Shown piece by piece: positions 1 to 8,079 of a DNA stretch of 64,000 nt. Source of the stretch: Poriferisodalis sp965198245 (GTDB lineage Bacteria; Actinomycetota; Acidimicrobiia; Acidimicrobiales; Poriferisodalaceae); NCBI RefSeq assembly GCF_965198245.1, contig NZ_OZ240249.1:2666001-2730000 (forward strand). Reading direction: 5' to 3'. The number at the start of each line of letters is the position of its first letter. Position 1 is the first letter of the stretch. Position numbers and translations under genes: made by a program. The notes below the pieces were generated by a model. The model was not told where the DNA came from and ran no database searches. It saw only the letters and a program-made list of their open reading frames with translations.

Positions 1-1
1 C

Positions 2-1309
2 GATGGCCGCCACGTCTCCGGGCGGTCGATTTATGAGTACCCCCTGCGCCTAGCCCAGGCAGCGGGGTACTTCCGACCCATCTCTTTTCACCCGGTGTAT
101 GAGTTCGATCCCGGTGCTGCCGACGAACGGATCGCCCAGGCTGCACTCGGGATCCTCGACGAAGACGTGGGGAGTGGCCGCGACCATCTCCTCATGGCGC
201 GCTGCAAGAGCATCACGCGGGCGGAGCATGTGCACGCCCTCTACCAGTCGCTCGGCCGAACTGACGCAGTGCTCGTTCACAGCCAACAGACCCAGTCAGA
301 ACAACAAGAAGCGTTCGACGCGATGAACAATCGCCGGTCCCGCATCATCATCTGCGTCGACATGTTTGGCGAGGGGTTCGACCTGCCCGAGCTCAAGGTG
401 GCTGCGCTGCACGATCATCACCGAGGCCTCGCTATCACGCTCCAGTTCATCGGGCGCTTCACGCGTACCACGCCCGACCTCGGTGACGCGAGCGTCGTGG
501 CCAACATCACCGATCCCCGCGTGGAGTCGGCGATCGCCGACCTCTATGCCCAAGACTCTGACTGGAACGGCTTGCTCTCCGAGATCAGCGAGGGGGCGCT
601 CGGTCGACATGCGAGAAGGGCCGAGTTCCTCGACGGCTTCGGAGAAAGCGCTGACGAACTGCCCTTGCAGACCATCTACCCGAAGATGAGCACGGTCGTC
701 TACGAGGTCGACGCGGCGCGGTGGCACCCGGAGCGAATCGGGGAAGCGTTTGATGAGTCGAAGCTGTTCGCCGAACCGGCGATCAACCTCCGAAGCAACG
801 TGGCGGTCGTCATTGCGTTCGACGACGAGAATGTGCCTTGGGGAAACGTGCGTTGGCTTCGAAACACTACCTGGCACCTGTATCTCATCCACTACAACGA
901 GGATCAGCGACTTCTCTTCATCCACAGCTCGGACAACCGTGGTGTCCATAAGGAGCTTGCGGAGGCTGTCGCTGGCGCGGGCGTCAGCCTTGTTGGCGGA
1001 GACCGTGTGTTCCGCGTGCTCGGTGGGATCCAACGCCTGGTCGTTGCCAACCTCGGGCTGAAAGCAGCGCTGAACCGTGCGGTGCGTTTCACCATGTACG
1101 CGGGACCCGACGTCCGACAGGGCATCAGCGACGCACAGCTTCAGAATCGCGTGGCATCAAACCTATTTGGATTCGGCTACGAAGCCGGCAGCCGCGCAAG
1201 TGTTGGCTGCTCCCAGAAGGGACGAATCTGGTCATACCGAGTCGCCGAGGACATCAGCGAGTGGACGCGGTGGTGCGCGGAGATCGGCGACAAGCTGGCC
1301 GACAACTAA
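2..1309 (+). CDS. SF2 DEAD/DEAH-type helicase, C-terminal part (5' end outside window)
   Basis: The reading frame is open from base 2, so the gene begins upstream of the window. The visible part is the second RecA-like helicase domain: a segment with MFGEGFDLP (motif V-like) and QFIGRFTRT (motif VI with the arginine fingers) at roughly 365-470. It is followed by about 270 residues without a recognised domain. Helicases of this layout usually belong to DNA-processing or anti-phage defence proteins. The frame stops at TAA 1307-1309 but stays open in the same frame through the next CDS. I therefore suspect that this and the 1340-2335 CDS were one protein. Confident as a helicase domain; the defence role is inferred. 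Confidence 0.8.
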   Translation, partial: DGRHVSGRSIYEYPLRLAQAAGYFRPISFHPVYEFDPGAADERIAQAALGILDEDVGSGRDHLLMARCKSITRAEHVHALYQSLGRTDAVLVHSQQTQSEQQEAFDAMNNRRSRIIICVDMFGEGFDLPELKVAALHDHHRGLAITLQFIGRFTRTTPDLGDASVVANITDPRVESAIADLYAQDSDWNGLLSEISEGALGRHARRAEFLDGFGESADELPLQTIYPKMSTVVYEVDAARWHPERIGEAFDESKLFAEPAINLRSNVAVVIAFDDENVPWGNVRWLRNTTWHLYLIHYNEDQRLLFIHSSDNRGVHKELAEAVAGAGVSLVGGDRVFRVLGGIQRLVVANLGLKAALNRAVRFTMYAGPDVRQGISDAQLQNRVASNLFGFGYEAGSRASVGCSQKGRIWSYRVAEDISEWTRWCAEIGDKLADN

Positions 1310-1339
1310 ATCAGGCTCGACGAGCTACTCGCCAACACG

Positions 1340-2335
1340 TTGATGCCAGAAACCGTCGACAAGCGACCGCCGCTGGTGCCGCTCCATGCCGAGTGGAGCG
1401 ATCAGATCTGGATTCGCCCTGAGCACACCACTCACATCCTGCAGGGGACAGCGGAGGCAACGCTTCTCGACGTCGAACTCGAGGTCCAGCCACGAGAGGA
1501 GACCGGGCCTCTTCTCCTGCAGGTCATCGGAGCTGCCGAGTCGACCTTCGCCATCGACTTCGGCCCGGACGGCGCCTCTTACCGACACGTTGACGGCCCA
1601 ACCGTGTCAATCCGACGCGGCCCTAGGTGGGTCCCGATCGACGAGTGGTTCCTGCAGGAGCCACCGATCATCCGCTTCCACACGGGCGCGTTCCTAGCCG
1701 GCGATCAACTCTTCACTCCGGCGTCCCCCTCGGCGGGATACGACCCAGACAAGATCCAGGCGTGGGACTGGACCCCGACCAACATCAGAAGGGAGTCTCA
1801 GGGCGTCGAGCGCGACGCGAGCACGATCCAGCACCGCGTGCTGCAACAACTCGATCGCGACCCGATGTGGGACGTCATCGTGGACGACGACGGCACGGGC
1901 GAGGCAGCTGACATCGTCGCGATCGCCGCCGACCTCGAGGCGGAGCGGCTGCGGATTCACCTCTATCACTGCAAGTACTCAGCAGGACCCGGTCCCGGAG
2001 CGCGGGTCGAGGACCTCTACGAGGTCTGCGGCCAGGCGCAGAAGTCCGTCCACTGGAAACAGGACCGCCACCACCTCATCGAACACCTGAAACGACGCGA
2101 CGCATCACGAAGCGCACGGCACAACGTGAGCCGGTTCGAACGAGGGTCACAGGAGGTCCTCAACCGGGTGGCCCACCAACTCCCCTACCTCGTACCCGAG
2201 TTCGAGGTCTTCATCGTCCAGCCCGGCCTCTCAAAGTCAAGCGTGAGCCAGGCACAGCTCGACCTCCTCGCCACCACAGAGCTCTATCTCTCCGAGACCT
2301 ACGCCGTCCCTTTGACCGTCATCGGCAGCGAATAG
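1340..2335 (+). CDS. Nuclease-like C-terminal part of the upstream helicase, separated by an in-frame stop
   Basis: 331 residues in the same frame as the helicase, with no stop between 1310 and 1340. The nominal start is TTG 1340 or ATG 1343, and no convincing ribosome binding site precedes either. The C-terminal third has a D-rich strand, GEAADIVAI, then HLYHCKYS. This spacing resembles a PD-(D/E)XK-type nuclease core (E..D...K). It is followed by a conserved-looking DLYEVCGQAQKS stretch. The best reading is the C-terminal half of a helicase-nuclease fusion broken by one nonsense codon next to an insertion-sequence cluster. It could alternatively be a separately translated subunit. Confidence 0.6.
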   Translation: MMPETVDKRPPLVPLHAEWSDQIWIRPEHTTHILQGTAEATLLDVELEVQPREETGPLLLQVIGAAESTFAIDFGPDGASYRHVDGPTVSIRRGPRWVPIDEWFLQEPPIIRFHTGAFLAGDQLFTPASPSAGYDPDKIQAWDWTPTNIRRESQGVERDASTIQHRVLQQLDRDPMWDVIVDDDGTGEAADIVAIAADLEAERLRIHLYHCKYSAGPGPGARVEDLYEVCGQAQKSVHWKQDRHHLIEHLKRRDASRSARHNVSRFERGSQEVLNRVAHQLPYLVPEFEVFIVQPGLSKSSVSQAQLDLLATTELYLSETYAVPLTVIGSE

Positions 2336-2471
2336 CAGACGACGTCCCGGGGACCCATGCACCACTTGGAGAACGCTGGAAAGTTCCGTGCTGACGCCAA
2401 GACTCATGGTTCACAACGCCCCCACCAGCAGTGCAATCGGAGCACCGGGTGGGTGATGCTCCTATGGTTCG

Positions 2472-3689
2472 TCAAGCGGCGGTTTGGTGGGTGTTGAGCC
2501 AGTTTCGGTAGGCGGGCAGGAGCCGGTGGTGGGGTGCTTTGCCGCGTTCGATGGCGCTGATGGTGGCGGGCCAGGTGTTGAGCTGGTCGGCGACGTGGGC
2601 GAGGCTGTGTCCGGTGGCGTGTCGTCGTGCTCGCAGGTCGGCGACGACGGGGGCGGGTTGGGGTTTGGTGAGCAGCGCGAAGACTTCTCGGGCGATGTAG
2701 CGCTTGAGGCAGCGGATGATCTCGCGTCGGCTTTTGCCCTCGGTCTGTCGGCGGGCGGCGTAGGCGCGGGTGCGTTCGCAGGTGGCGAGGCGGACCATGG
2801 CGATGCGCCACAGGGCATGGTTGGCCTGGCGGTTGCCTCCTTGGTTGAGGCGGTGCCGTGTGGTCTTGCCCGAGGACGCCTCGACGGGGCTGGCGCCGCA
2901 CAGGGCGGCGAATGCTGCTTCGCTTGTGAGCCGGTCGGGGTTGTCGCCGGCTGTGGTGAGCAGGATCGACGCGACGTCGGGGCCGATGCCTTTGGCGGCT
3001 CGCAGCGCTGGGCCCGCAGCGGCGGTGAGCCGGTCGAGGTGTTCTCGCAGCTCGCCGAGATCAGCGGCGAGGGACTCGTATTGGCGGGCCAGGGTGCGCA
3101 ATGCGAGCTTGGCGGCCTGGGCAGGGTCGGCGACGTCGCCGGGGCGGAACCTGGCGCAGCGCTGGGCTCTTTGGGCTGCGGTGAGCGGCTCGAGCTCGCT
3201 GCGCAGCTGCTCGGGAGCGGTCACGATCAGATCCCGGACCTGGTTGGAGATGCGGGTGAGATGATCCCGCGTCGAGCACAACGCGACCCGGATCTGGCGG
3301 ATCGACTCCACCGTGCCGTCGCCGCCCTTGGGCGCAGATGTCCGCTCGTCGCTCAAAGCCGCCAGCGCAGCAGCCTCAGCGTCCACGGTGTCGGACTTGC
3401 CGCGGCGACGCCGCATCTGACGGTCCGGCCGGGTCACCTCGACCACCTCGACACCCGCGGCCCACAGGTGCCGGCACAGGCCCGCCCCATAGGAGCCGGT
3501 GCCCTCGATGCCGACCCGCACCAGCGGCCCGAATGACTCCAGCCACCCCCGCAGACCTCGATACCCGTCAAGATCCGCCGCGAACGACGCCGCTGCGAGC
3601 ACCCGGCCTGCCTGGTCGGCCGCCGCAGCGACATGAACGTCTTTGTGAGTGTCGACGCCCCCATAGACGCCGACCGGACCATCAGCCAT
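2472..3689 (-). CDS. IS110-family transposase with C-terminal XRE-like helix-turn-helix
   Basis: 405 residues if started at ATG 3689, which follows GGAGAAGGGCAGGGG at a good distance. An upstream extension to 3860 is open but looks like untranslated leader. The N-terminal DEDD (RuvC-like) domain shows GGVDTHKD, IEGTGSYG and SDTVDAEAAA. The C-terminal transposase_20 domain has GIGPDVAS and the serine motif VEASSGKTTRHR. Unusually, the last ~55 residues (RARR...SLAHVADQLN...TISAIERGK) look like an XRE-type DNA-binding helix-turn-helix. IS110 enzymes recombine DNA guided by a structured RNA from the element's non-coding end. The gene is head-to-head with a second IS110 gene at 4009. Confidence 0.9.
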   Translation of the reverse strand: MADGPVGVYGGVDTHKDVHVAAAADQAGRVLAAASFAADLDGYRGLRGWLESFGPLVRVGIEGTGSYGAGLCRHLWAAGVEVVEVTRPDRQMRRRRGKSDTVDAEAAALAALSDERTSAPKGGDGTVESIRQIRVALCSTRDHLTRISNQVRDLIVTAPEQLRSELEPLTAAQRAQRCARFRPGDVADPAQAAKLALRTLARQYESLAADLGELREHLDRLTAAAGPALRAAKGIGPDVASILLTTAGDNPDRLTSEAAFAALCGASPVEASSGKTTRHRLNQGGNRQANHALWRIAMVRLATCERTRAYAARRQTEGKSRREIIRCLKRYIAREVFALLTKPQPAPVVADLRARRHATGHSLAHVADQLNTWPATISAIERGKAPHHRLLPAYRNWLNTHQTAA

Positions 3690-3900
3690 GATGAACCCCT
3701 GCCCTTCTCCCGAATCGGGTGAGCGAGGCACCACCGGCCGGGACGGCGGACAGGACAGCCACGGTGCATAGCCAAGGCTCCTGACTTGTTTGAGTGGGGC
3801 CAGCATCCCGGTCCTGACGGGGACGTAGGGTGCGAGGTCGGTGACCGGTTGGGCTCTCACGCTCCTTGCCCACTTCGGTGTGGCTCTCTCATAGCGTGTC
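3690..3900 (-). ncRNA. Candidate IS110 left-end leader / bridge RNA region
   Basis: About 210 bases lie between the transposase ATG and the AT-richer junction near 3890-3950. In IS110-group elements (established knowledge) the 5' leader encodes the bridge RNA that specifies target and donor DNA. The location and length fit, but I did not fold the RNA or identify its loops, so this is a positional prediction only. Confidence 0.35.
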
Positions 3901-3932
3901 CGGCCGGTCGCCGCCCGCTGCGGCGTGGCTCA

Positions 3933-3941
3933 ATAGAGGCG
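3933..3941 (+). repeat. Left copy of 9-bp direct repeat ATAGAGGCG flanking the second IS110 gene
   Basis: ATAGAGGCG at 3933-3941 recurs in the same orientation at 5051-5059, just after the transposase stop. The two copies bracket 4009-5049. IS110 insertion leaves a short core dinucleotide rather than a classical duplication, so the longer match may be part of donor and target recognition or may mark the ends of the element. Confidence 0.5.
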
Positions 3942-4008
3942 TGATCGTTTCCTGAATTCAGGTTGCCCGCCGTAGACGCCAGTTGTCCGGCAACCGAAGG
4001 AGCGACAA

Positions 4009-5049
4009 ATGACGGTGGTCATTGGTATCGACCCGCACAAGGCTTCCCACACGGCGACCGCGATCGGTCCCGGGTCCGTCGAGGCCGCCACGATCAGGCT
4101 GCGAGCGGCCCGCTCGACACCGCAGGAGTTGTTGAGCTGGGCGGCCCGGTGGCCCGAGCGTCGCTGGGCGATTGAAGGCGCCCGCGGCCTGGGCCAGTTG
4201 CTGGCCCAGCAACTCGTCGCCGCCGGTGAGCATGTTGTCGATGTGCCCGCGACGCTCTCGGCGCGGGTGCGGACCCTCGACACGGGCCACGGCCGCAAGA
4301 CCGACCGCATCGACGCCGCCGCGGTAGCGCTCGTCGCCACCCAGCGCCCCGATCTGCCCCGCGTCGCCGCGGACGATCACCACTGCGTGCTGCGGCTGCT
4401 GTCGGATCGGCGCGACGATCTGACCAGGGAACGGCGCCGCACGATCAACCGGCTGCACCGACACCTGCGCGACCTGATCGCCGGCGGCGCGCCAACCCAG
4501 CTCAGCGCCAAGACCGCCGCAGGACTACTCGCCAAAGTGCGCCCCGGAGACGGCGTCGAAGCCGAACGCAAGCAGATGGCCCGAGACCTCCTCGCCGACG
4601 TGCGGCGCCTCGACGGTGCCCTCGCGGAGAACCGGCGCCGCTGCGTAGCCGCCGTCGCCGCCAGCGGCACCACCCTGACCCAGCTCGCCGGGATCAGCGA
4701 CGTGCTCGCCGCCAAGATCTCCGGCCACATCGGCGACATCGGCCGGTTCCCCAGCGCCGACCACCTCGCCAGCTACGCGGGCACCGCACCCATCGAAGCC
4801 AGCAGCGGCGACGTCATCCGTCACCGACTCTCCCGACGCGGCAACCGCCAACTCAACAACGCCATCTACCTCGCCGCCCACACCCAGACCATCCGCCCCG
4901 GACCCGGCCGCGACTACTACCAGCGCCGACGCGACGCCGGCAACAGCCGCAACGAAGCCCTCCGAGCGCTCAAACGACAACTCACCAGAACCATCTACCG
5001 CACCCTCACCGCCGACGCCGCCCGCGCCCACCACAACGCCGCGACTTGA
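4009..5049 (+). CDS. IS110-family transposase
   Basis: 346 residues, preceded by AAGGAG seven bases before the ATG. The DEDD residues sit in IGIDPHKASH, WAIEGARGLG and KTDRIDAAAVA. The C-terminal domain has GISDVLAAKI, the catalytic-serine motif IEASSGDVIRH and RRGNRQLNNAIY. It is clearly different in sequence from the IS110 protein at 2472-3689 and lacks that protein's extra C-terminal helix-turn-helix. The two genes diverge from a shared 319-base region. The upstream side carries a perfect 12-base palindrome, CCTGAATTCAGG, at 3951-3962. Confidence 0.93.
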   Translation: MTVVIGIDPHKASHTATAIGPGSVEAATIRLRAARSTPQELLSWAARWPERRWAIEGARGLGQLLAQQLVAAGEHVVDVPATLSARVRTLDTGHGRKTDRIDAAAVALVATQRPDLPRVAADDHHCVLRLLSDRRDDLTRERRRTINRLHRHLRDLIAGGAPTQLSAKTAAGLLAKVRPGDGVEAERKQMARDLLADVRRLDGALAENRRRCVAAVAASGTTLTQLAGISDVLAAKISGHIGDIGRFPSADHLASYAGTAPIEASSGDVIRHRLSRRGNRQLNNAIYLAAHTQTIRPGPGRDYYQRRRDAGNSRNEALRALKRQLTRTIYRTLTADAARAHHNAAT

Positions 5050-5069
5050 CATAGAGGCGCTATCAAGTC
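5043..5069 (+). terminator. Hairpin at the 3' end of the second IS110 gene
   Basis: GACTTG (5043-5048) pairs with CAAGTC (5064-5069), then after a two-base bulge ATAG pairs with CTAT, leaving loop AGGCG. The hairpin overlaps the transposase stop and contains the right copy of the ATAGAGGCG repeat. It could end the transcript or be a structural end of the element. No T-tract follows. Confidence 0.45.
5051..5059 (+). repeat. Right copy of direct repeat ATAGAGGCG
   Basis: Identical to 3933-3941. It lies two bases after the IS110 stop codon and inside the loop-side half of the hairpin at 5043-5069. Confidence 0.5.
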
Positions 5070-5233
5070 ACGTCCGCCCGACCGGCCGGTGCGCGCCAGC
5101 GAACGGGACACCGAGCCGACAGATCACCGACAAGGCACAAAGCCCGTCACACCCCGAGTCAAACCCAGGCCCGAACGCCAGCCTGAACCTCACCGGCTAT
5201 TGCGCAGGCTCCGACCCTTGAGAGGATGGGGCC

Positions 5234-5560
5234 ATGTCAGAGCAGAGACGTCGGGGGAAGTATCCGGACGAGTTGCGTGAGCGTGCGGTGCGGATGGTCT
5301 TGGAGGCCCAGCGGGATTGCGGGTCGCAGTGGGAGGCGATCTCGTCGGTGGCCGACAAGCTGGGGCCGACGCCTGAGACGGTGCGCAAGTGGGTGCGCCG
5401 CTGTGAGGTCGACGAGGGGCGCCGGCCGGGGCTCACGAGCGATGAGCGTGAGCGGCTCAAGCGTGTGGAGCGCGAGAACCGGGAGTTGCGCCGCGCGAAT
5501 GAGATCTTGAAGTCTGCGTCGGTTTTCTTCGCGGCCGAGCTCGACGGCCGGACACGATGA
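5234..5560 (+). CDS. IS3-family transposase OrfA
   Basis: 108 residues with an N-terminal helix-turn-helix (PDELRERAVRMV ... TPETVRKWVRR) followed by a leucine-zipper-like helix (LKRVERENRELRRANEIL). This is typical of the DNA-binding half of IS3 transposases. Its stop overlaps the orfB start as ATGA at 5557-5560, so translation coupling is possible. Many IS3 elements instead fuse the two frames by -1 frameshifting. Confidence 0.93.
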   Translation: MSEQRRRGKYPDELRERAVRMVLEAQRDCGSQWEAISSVADKLGPTPETVRKWVRRCEVDEGRRPGLTSDERERLKRVERENRELRRANEILKSASVFFAAELDGRTR

Positions 5561-6156
5561 TGGCCTTCATTGACGCCAACCGGGAACGGTTCGGGGTCGA
5601 GCCGATCTGCAGAGCCTTGCAGTTCGCCCCGTCCACGTATTGGTCCGCCAAGCGCCGCCCGCCCTCGGCGCGTTCGGTGCGCGACTCCGGGCTCAAGGCT
5701 GAGATCGCTCGGGTGCATGCGGAGAACTTCGGGGTCTATGGGGCGCCGAAAGTGTGGGCGCAGCTCAACCGCGAGGGGCATCGGGTGGCTCGCTGCACCG
5801 TGGAGCGGCTGATGCGCGACCTGGGACTGCGCGGCGCCACCAGAGGGCAGCCGAGGCGCACCACCGTCGCCGACGCCGCAGCTGAGCGTCCGGGGGACCT
5901 CGTCGAGCGCCGCTTCAGCGCTGCGGCGCCGAACCGGCTGTGGGTAGCGGACATCACCTATGTGCGCACCTGGTCGGGGTTCGTCTACGTGGCCTTCGTC
6001 ACCGACGCCTTCAGCCGCCGCATCGTGGGCTGGCAGGCGTCGAGATCGCTGCGCAGCGACCTCGCGATCAACGCGCTCGAACAGGCCCTATGGGAACGCA
6101 GCCGAGCCGGCGCCGGCCTCGACGGTCTGGTCCACCACTCCGACCGCGGCACCCAG

Positions 6157-6184
6157 GCCGGATTCAAGTGGTCGTCGCAACACC
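6157..6184 (+). repeat. IS30 left inverted repeat
   Basis: 28 bases starting GCCGGATTCAA. They match the reverse complement of 7584-7611 at 26 of 28 positions. The preceding CAG (6154-6156) is the target duplication. Confidence 0.95.
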
Positions 6185-6203
6185 TCGATGATGGAGGTGT
6201 CAG

Positions 6204-7604
6204 GTGGGGACCATGCGGGAAAGGCAGCGGGAGGTTCAGCTGTATCGAGGCCAGGTGCCGTCGCCAGGGCGGCCGACGGTTGCGTGGCGGCAGGACCGGG
6301 TGAGGTTCTGGGCGGCGATCGCTCGTGGGGACAAGACCGGCGTCGCGGCGGCTGTCGCGGGGGTGTCATCGCCGGTTGGGTTCCGGTGGTTCCGCCACGC
6401 TGGCGGTGTGAACCCATGCCTTGCCCCGACGGTGTCGGGCCGATATCTGTCATTCGGCGAGCGCGAAGAGATTGCGCTGTATCGGGCCCAGGGTGTCGGC
6501 GTGCGCGAGATCGCCCGCCGGCTGGGCCGGAGCCCGTCGACGATCTCGCGGGAGCTGCGTCGGAACGCGTCGACGAGGACCTGGCGTGTCGAGTACAAAG
6601 CGACGATCGCCCAGTGGCATGCCGAGCGCCGCGCTCGGCGGCCCAAGGCGGCCAAGCTCGCCTCCAACGACCGGCTCCGCAGCTATGTCCAGGACCGCCT
6701 GTCGGGGCGGGTCAGGGCATCCGATGGCCGGGTGCTGGGCCCCGAGGGTCCGCAGTGGAACGGCAAGAACAAGCCGCATCGTGGCGACCGCGGCTGGGTG
6801 CAAGCCTGGAGCCCAGAGCAGATCTCGAACCGTCTGCGGGTCGATTTCCCCGATGATGAGTCCATGCGGATCTCCCATGAAGCGATCTACCAGGCCCTCT
6901 ATGTGCAAGGCCGCGGAGCGCTGCAGCGCGAGCTGGTCGCCTGCCTGCGCAGCGGGCGCGCCTTGCGGGTGCCGCGGGCCCGGGCCCGCCAGACCGCGTG
7001 GGCTCACGTCACACCCGAGGTGATGATCAGCCAACGGCCCCCAGAAGTCGAGGACCGAGCCGTCCCCGGACACTGGGAAGGCGACCTGATCATCGGACTG
7101 AAACGCTCAGCGGTCGGCACCCTCGTCGAGCGCACTACCCGGTTCACGATGCTGATCCACCTGCCACGCGCCGAGGGCTACGGCGTCATCCCCCGCACCA
7201 AGAACGGGCCGGCCCTCGCCGGCTACGGCGCCCTCACCATGAAGGACGCGCTCGCAGCGTCGATGACCACGCTGCCCGAACAGCTGCGCCGGTCACTGAC
7301 CTGGGACCGCGGCAAGGAGCTCTCAGCCCACGCCGCGTTCACCGTCGAGACCAACATCGCGGTCTACTTCGCCGACCCCAAGAGCCCCTGGCAGCGAGGA
7401 ACCAACGAGAACACCAACGGACTGTTGCGCCACTACTTCCCCAAAGGCACCGACCTGTCCCGATGGACCGCACAAGAGATCAACGCCGTCGCCCACACGC
7501 TCAACACCCGGCCACGCAAGACCCTCGGCTGGCGCACACCCGCCGAAGCCCTCGACGAACACCTACGATCCCTCCAACAACCCGGTGTTGCGACGACCGG
7601 TTGA
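6204..7604 (+). CDS. IS30-family transposase
   Basis: 466 residues from GTG 6204, five bases after GGAGGT; ATG 6213 is the alternative. It has an N-terminal extension, then a helix-turn-helix (FGEREEIALYRAQGVGVREIARRL ... STISRELRRNA). The DDE core shows GHWEGDLIIG, TWDRGKE and the glutamate in NENTNGLLRHYFPKG. The C-terminal stop lies inside the right inverted repeat. The length is in the usual range of actinobacterial IS30 enzymes. Confidence 0.95.
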   Translation: MGTMRERQREVQLYRGQVPSPGRPTVAWRQDRVRFWAAIARGDKTGVAAAVAGVSSPVGFRWFRHAGGVNPCLAPTVSGRYLSFGEREEIALYRAQGVGVREIARRLGRSPSTISRELRRNASTRTWRVEYKATIAQWHAERRARRPKAAKLASNDRLRSYVQDRLSGRVRASDGRVLGPEGPQWNGKNKPHRGDRGWVQAWSPEQISNRLRVDFPDDESMRISHEAIYQALYVQGRGALQRELVACLRSGRALRVPRARARQTAWAHVTPEVMISQRPPEVEDRAVPGHWEGDLIIGLKRSAVGTLVERTTRFTMLIHLPRAEGYGVIPRTKNGPALAGYGALTMKDALAASMTTLPEQLRRSLTWDRGKELSAHAAFTVETNIAVYFADPKSPWQRGTNENTNGLLRHYFPKGTDLSRWTAQEINAVAHTLNTRPRKTLGWRTPAEALDEHLRSLQQPGVATTG

Positions 7605-7611
7605 ATCCGGC
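7584..7611 (-). repeat. IS30 right inverted repeat
   Basis: Reverse complement of 6157-6184 with two mismatches. It is followed by CAG at 7612-7614 and contains the transposase stop codon. Confidence 0.95.
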
Positions 7612-8079
7612 CAGTACCTGTCCATCCGCTACACCGAACGGCTCGCCGCCAACGACATCGCCGCGTCGGTGGGATCGGTCGGAGACAGCTACGACAACGC
7701 CTTGGCCGAGTCCACGATCGGGCTCTACAAGACCGAGCTAGTCCGCAACCGCGGACCCTGGCGCGGCCTCGACGACCTCGAGCTGGCCACTCTGGAATGG
7801 GTCGACTGGTTCAACAACCGGCGCCTGCACCACCACAACACCGGCCGCGTCCCGCCCGCCGAAGCCGAAGACCTCCACTACCGTCAACAACACTCAACCC
7901 GCCAAAGCGAGACTCACAACAAACAGCCTGCGTGAAACCCGGTGAGGTTCACTCAGGGCCGATTTGAGCTTGACAAGGGCCTCAGCTTCCGGTTTGTGTG
8001 AGTAACGCGATCAGCTTCCCCACCGACCTTCGATTCCTAACAGCGATCGTCCTCGCGCCGTCCAGAAATGACATCACGA

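Larger units (their letters stand above)
6157..7611 (+). mobile_element. Complete IS30-family insertion sequence inside IS3 orfB
   Basis: 1455 bases bounded by 28-bp inverted repeats (two mismatches) and flanked by a 3-bp target duplication, CAG, at 6154-6156 and 7612-7614. Two- to three-base duplications are typical for IS30. It carries one transposase gene. The intact ends and open reading frame suggest that the element is still mobile. Confidence 0.95.
5557..7935 (+). pseudogene. IS3-family transposase OrfB (DDE integrase), split by IS30 insertion
   Basis: The 5' part (5557-6156) carries the HTH_21 region (FGVYGAPKVWAQL) and the integrase core with WVADITYV (first D) and HHSDRGTQ (second D). 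The 3' part (7615-7935) resumes as YLSIRYTERL and supplies the glutamate motif DNALAESTIGLYKTEL and WFNNRRLH. Removing 6157-7611 plus one CAG copy rejoins the frame exactly as GTQ-YLS. The DDE enzyme is therefore inactive as it stands, and the insertion is recent enough that both halves remain open. Confidence 0.93.
5186..7951 (+). mobile_element. IS3-family insertion sequence, interrupted by an IS30 element
   Basis: The ends are inverted repeats. TGAACCTCACCGG at 5186-5198 is matched by CCGGTGAGGTTCA at 7939-7951, and an inner GCAGGCT block also matches after a mismatched stretch. Between them lie orfA (5234-5560) and orfB (5557-7935). OrfB is split by an IS30 element of 1455 bases, so the uninterrupted IS3 would be about 1.3 kb, a normal size. 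I found no convincing target duplication outside the repeats. Confidence 0.85.

Noticed and set aside
1307..1309. TAA as a recoded sense codon
   Set aside because: No known recoding of TAA in actinobacteria and no signal around it; nonsense mutation or sequence error is simpler.
3690..3860. N-terminal extension of the first IS110 transposase
   Set aside because: Open, but without protein pattern. ATG 3689 has a good ribosome binding site and starts the conserved domain.
5179..7958. Target-site duplication for the IS3 element
   Set aside because: Flanks (GCCAGCC and CTCAGGG) do not share a convincing 3-4 base repeat.
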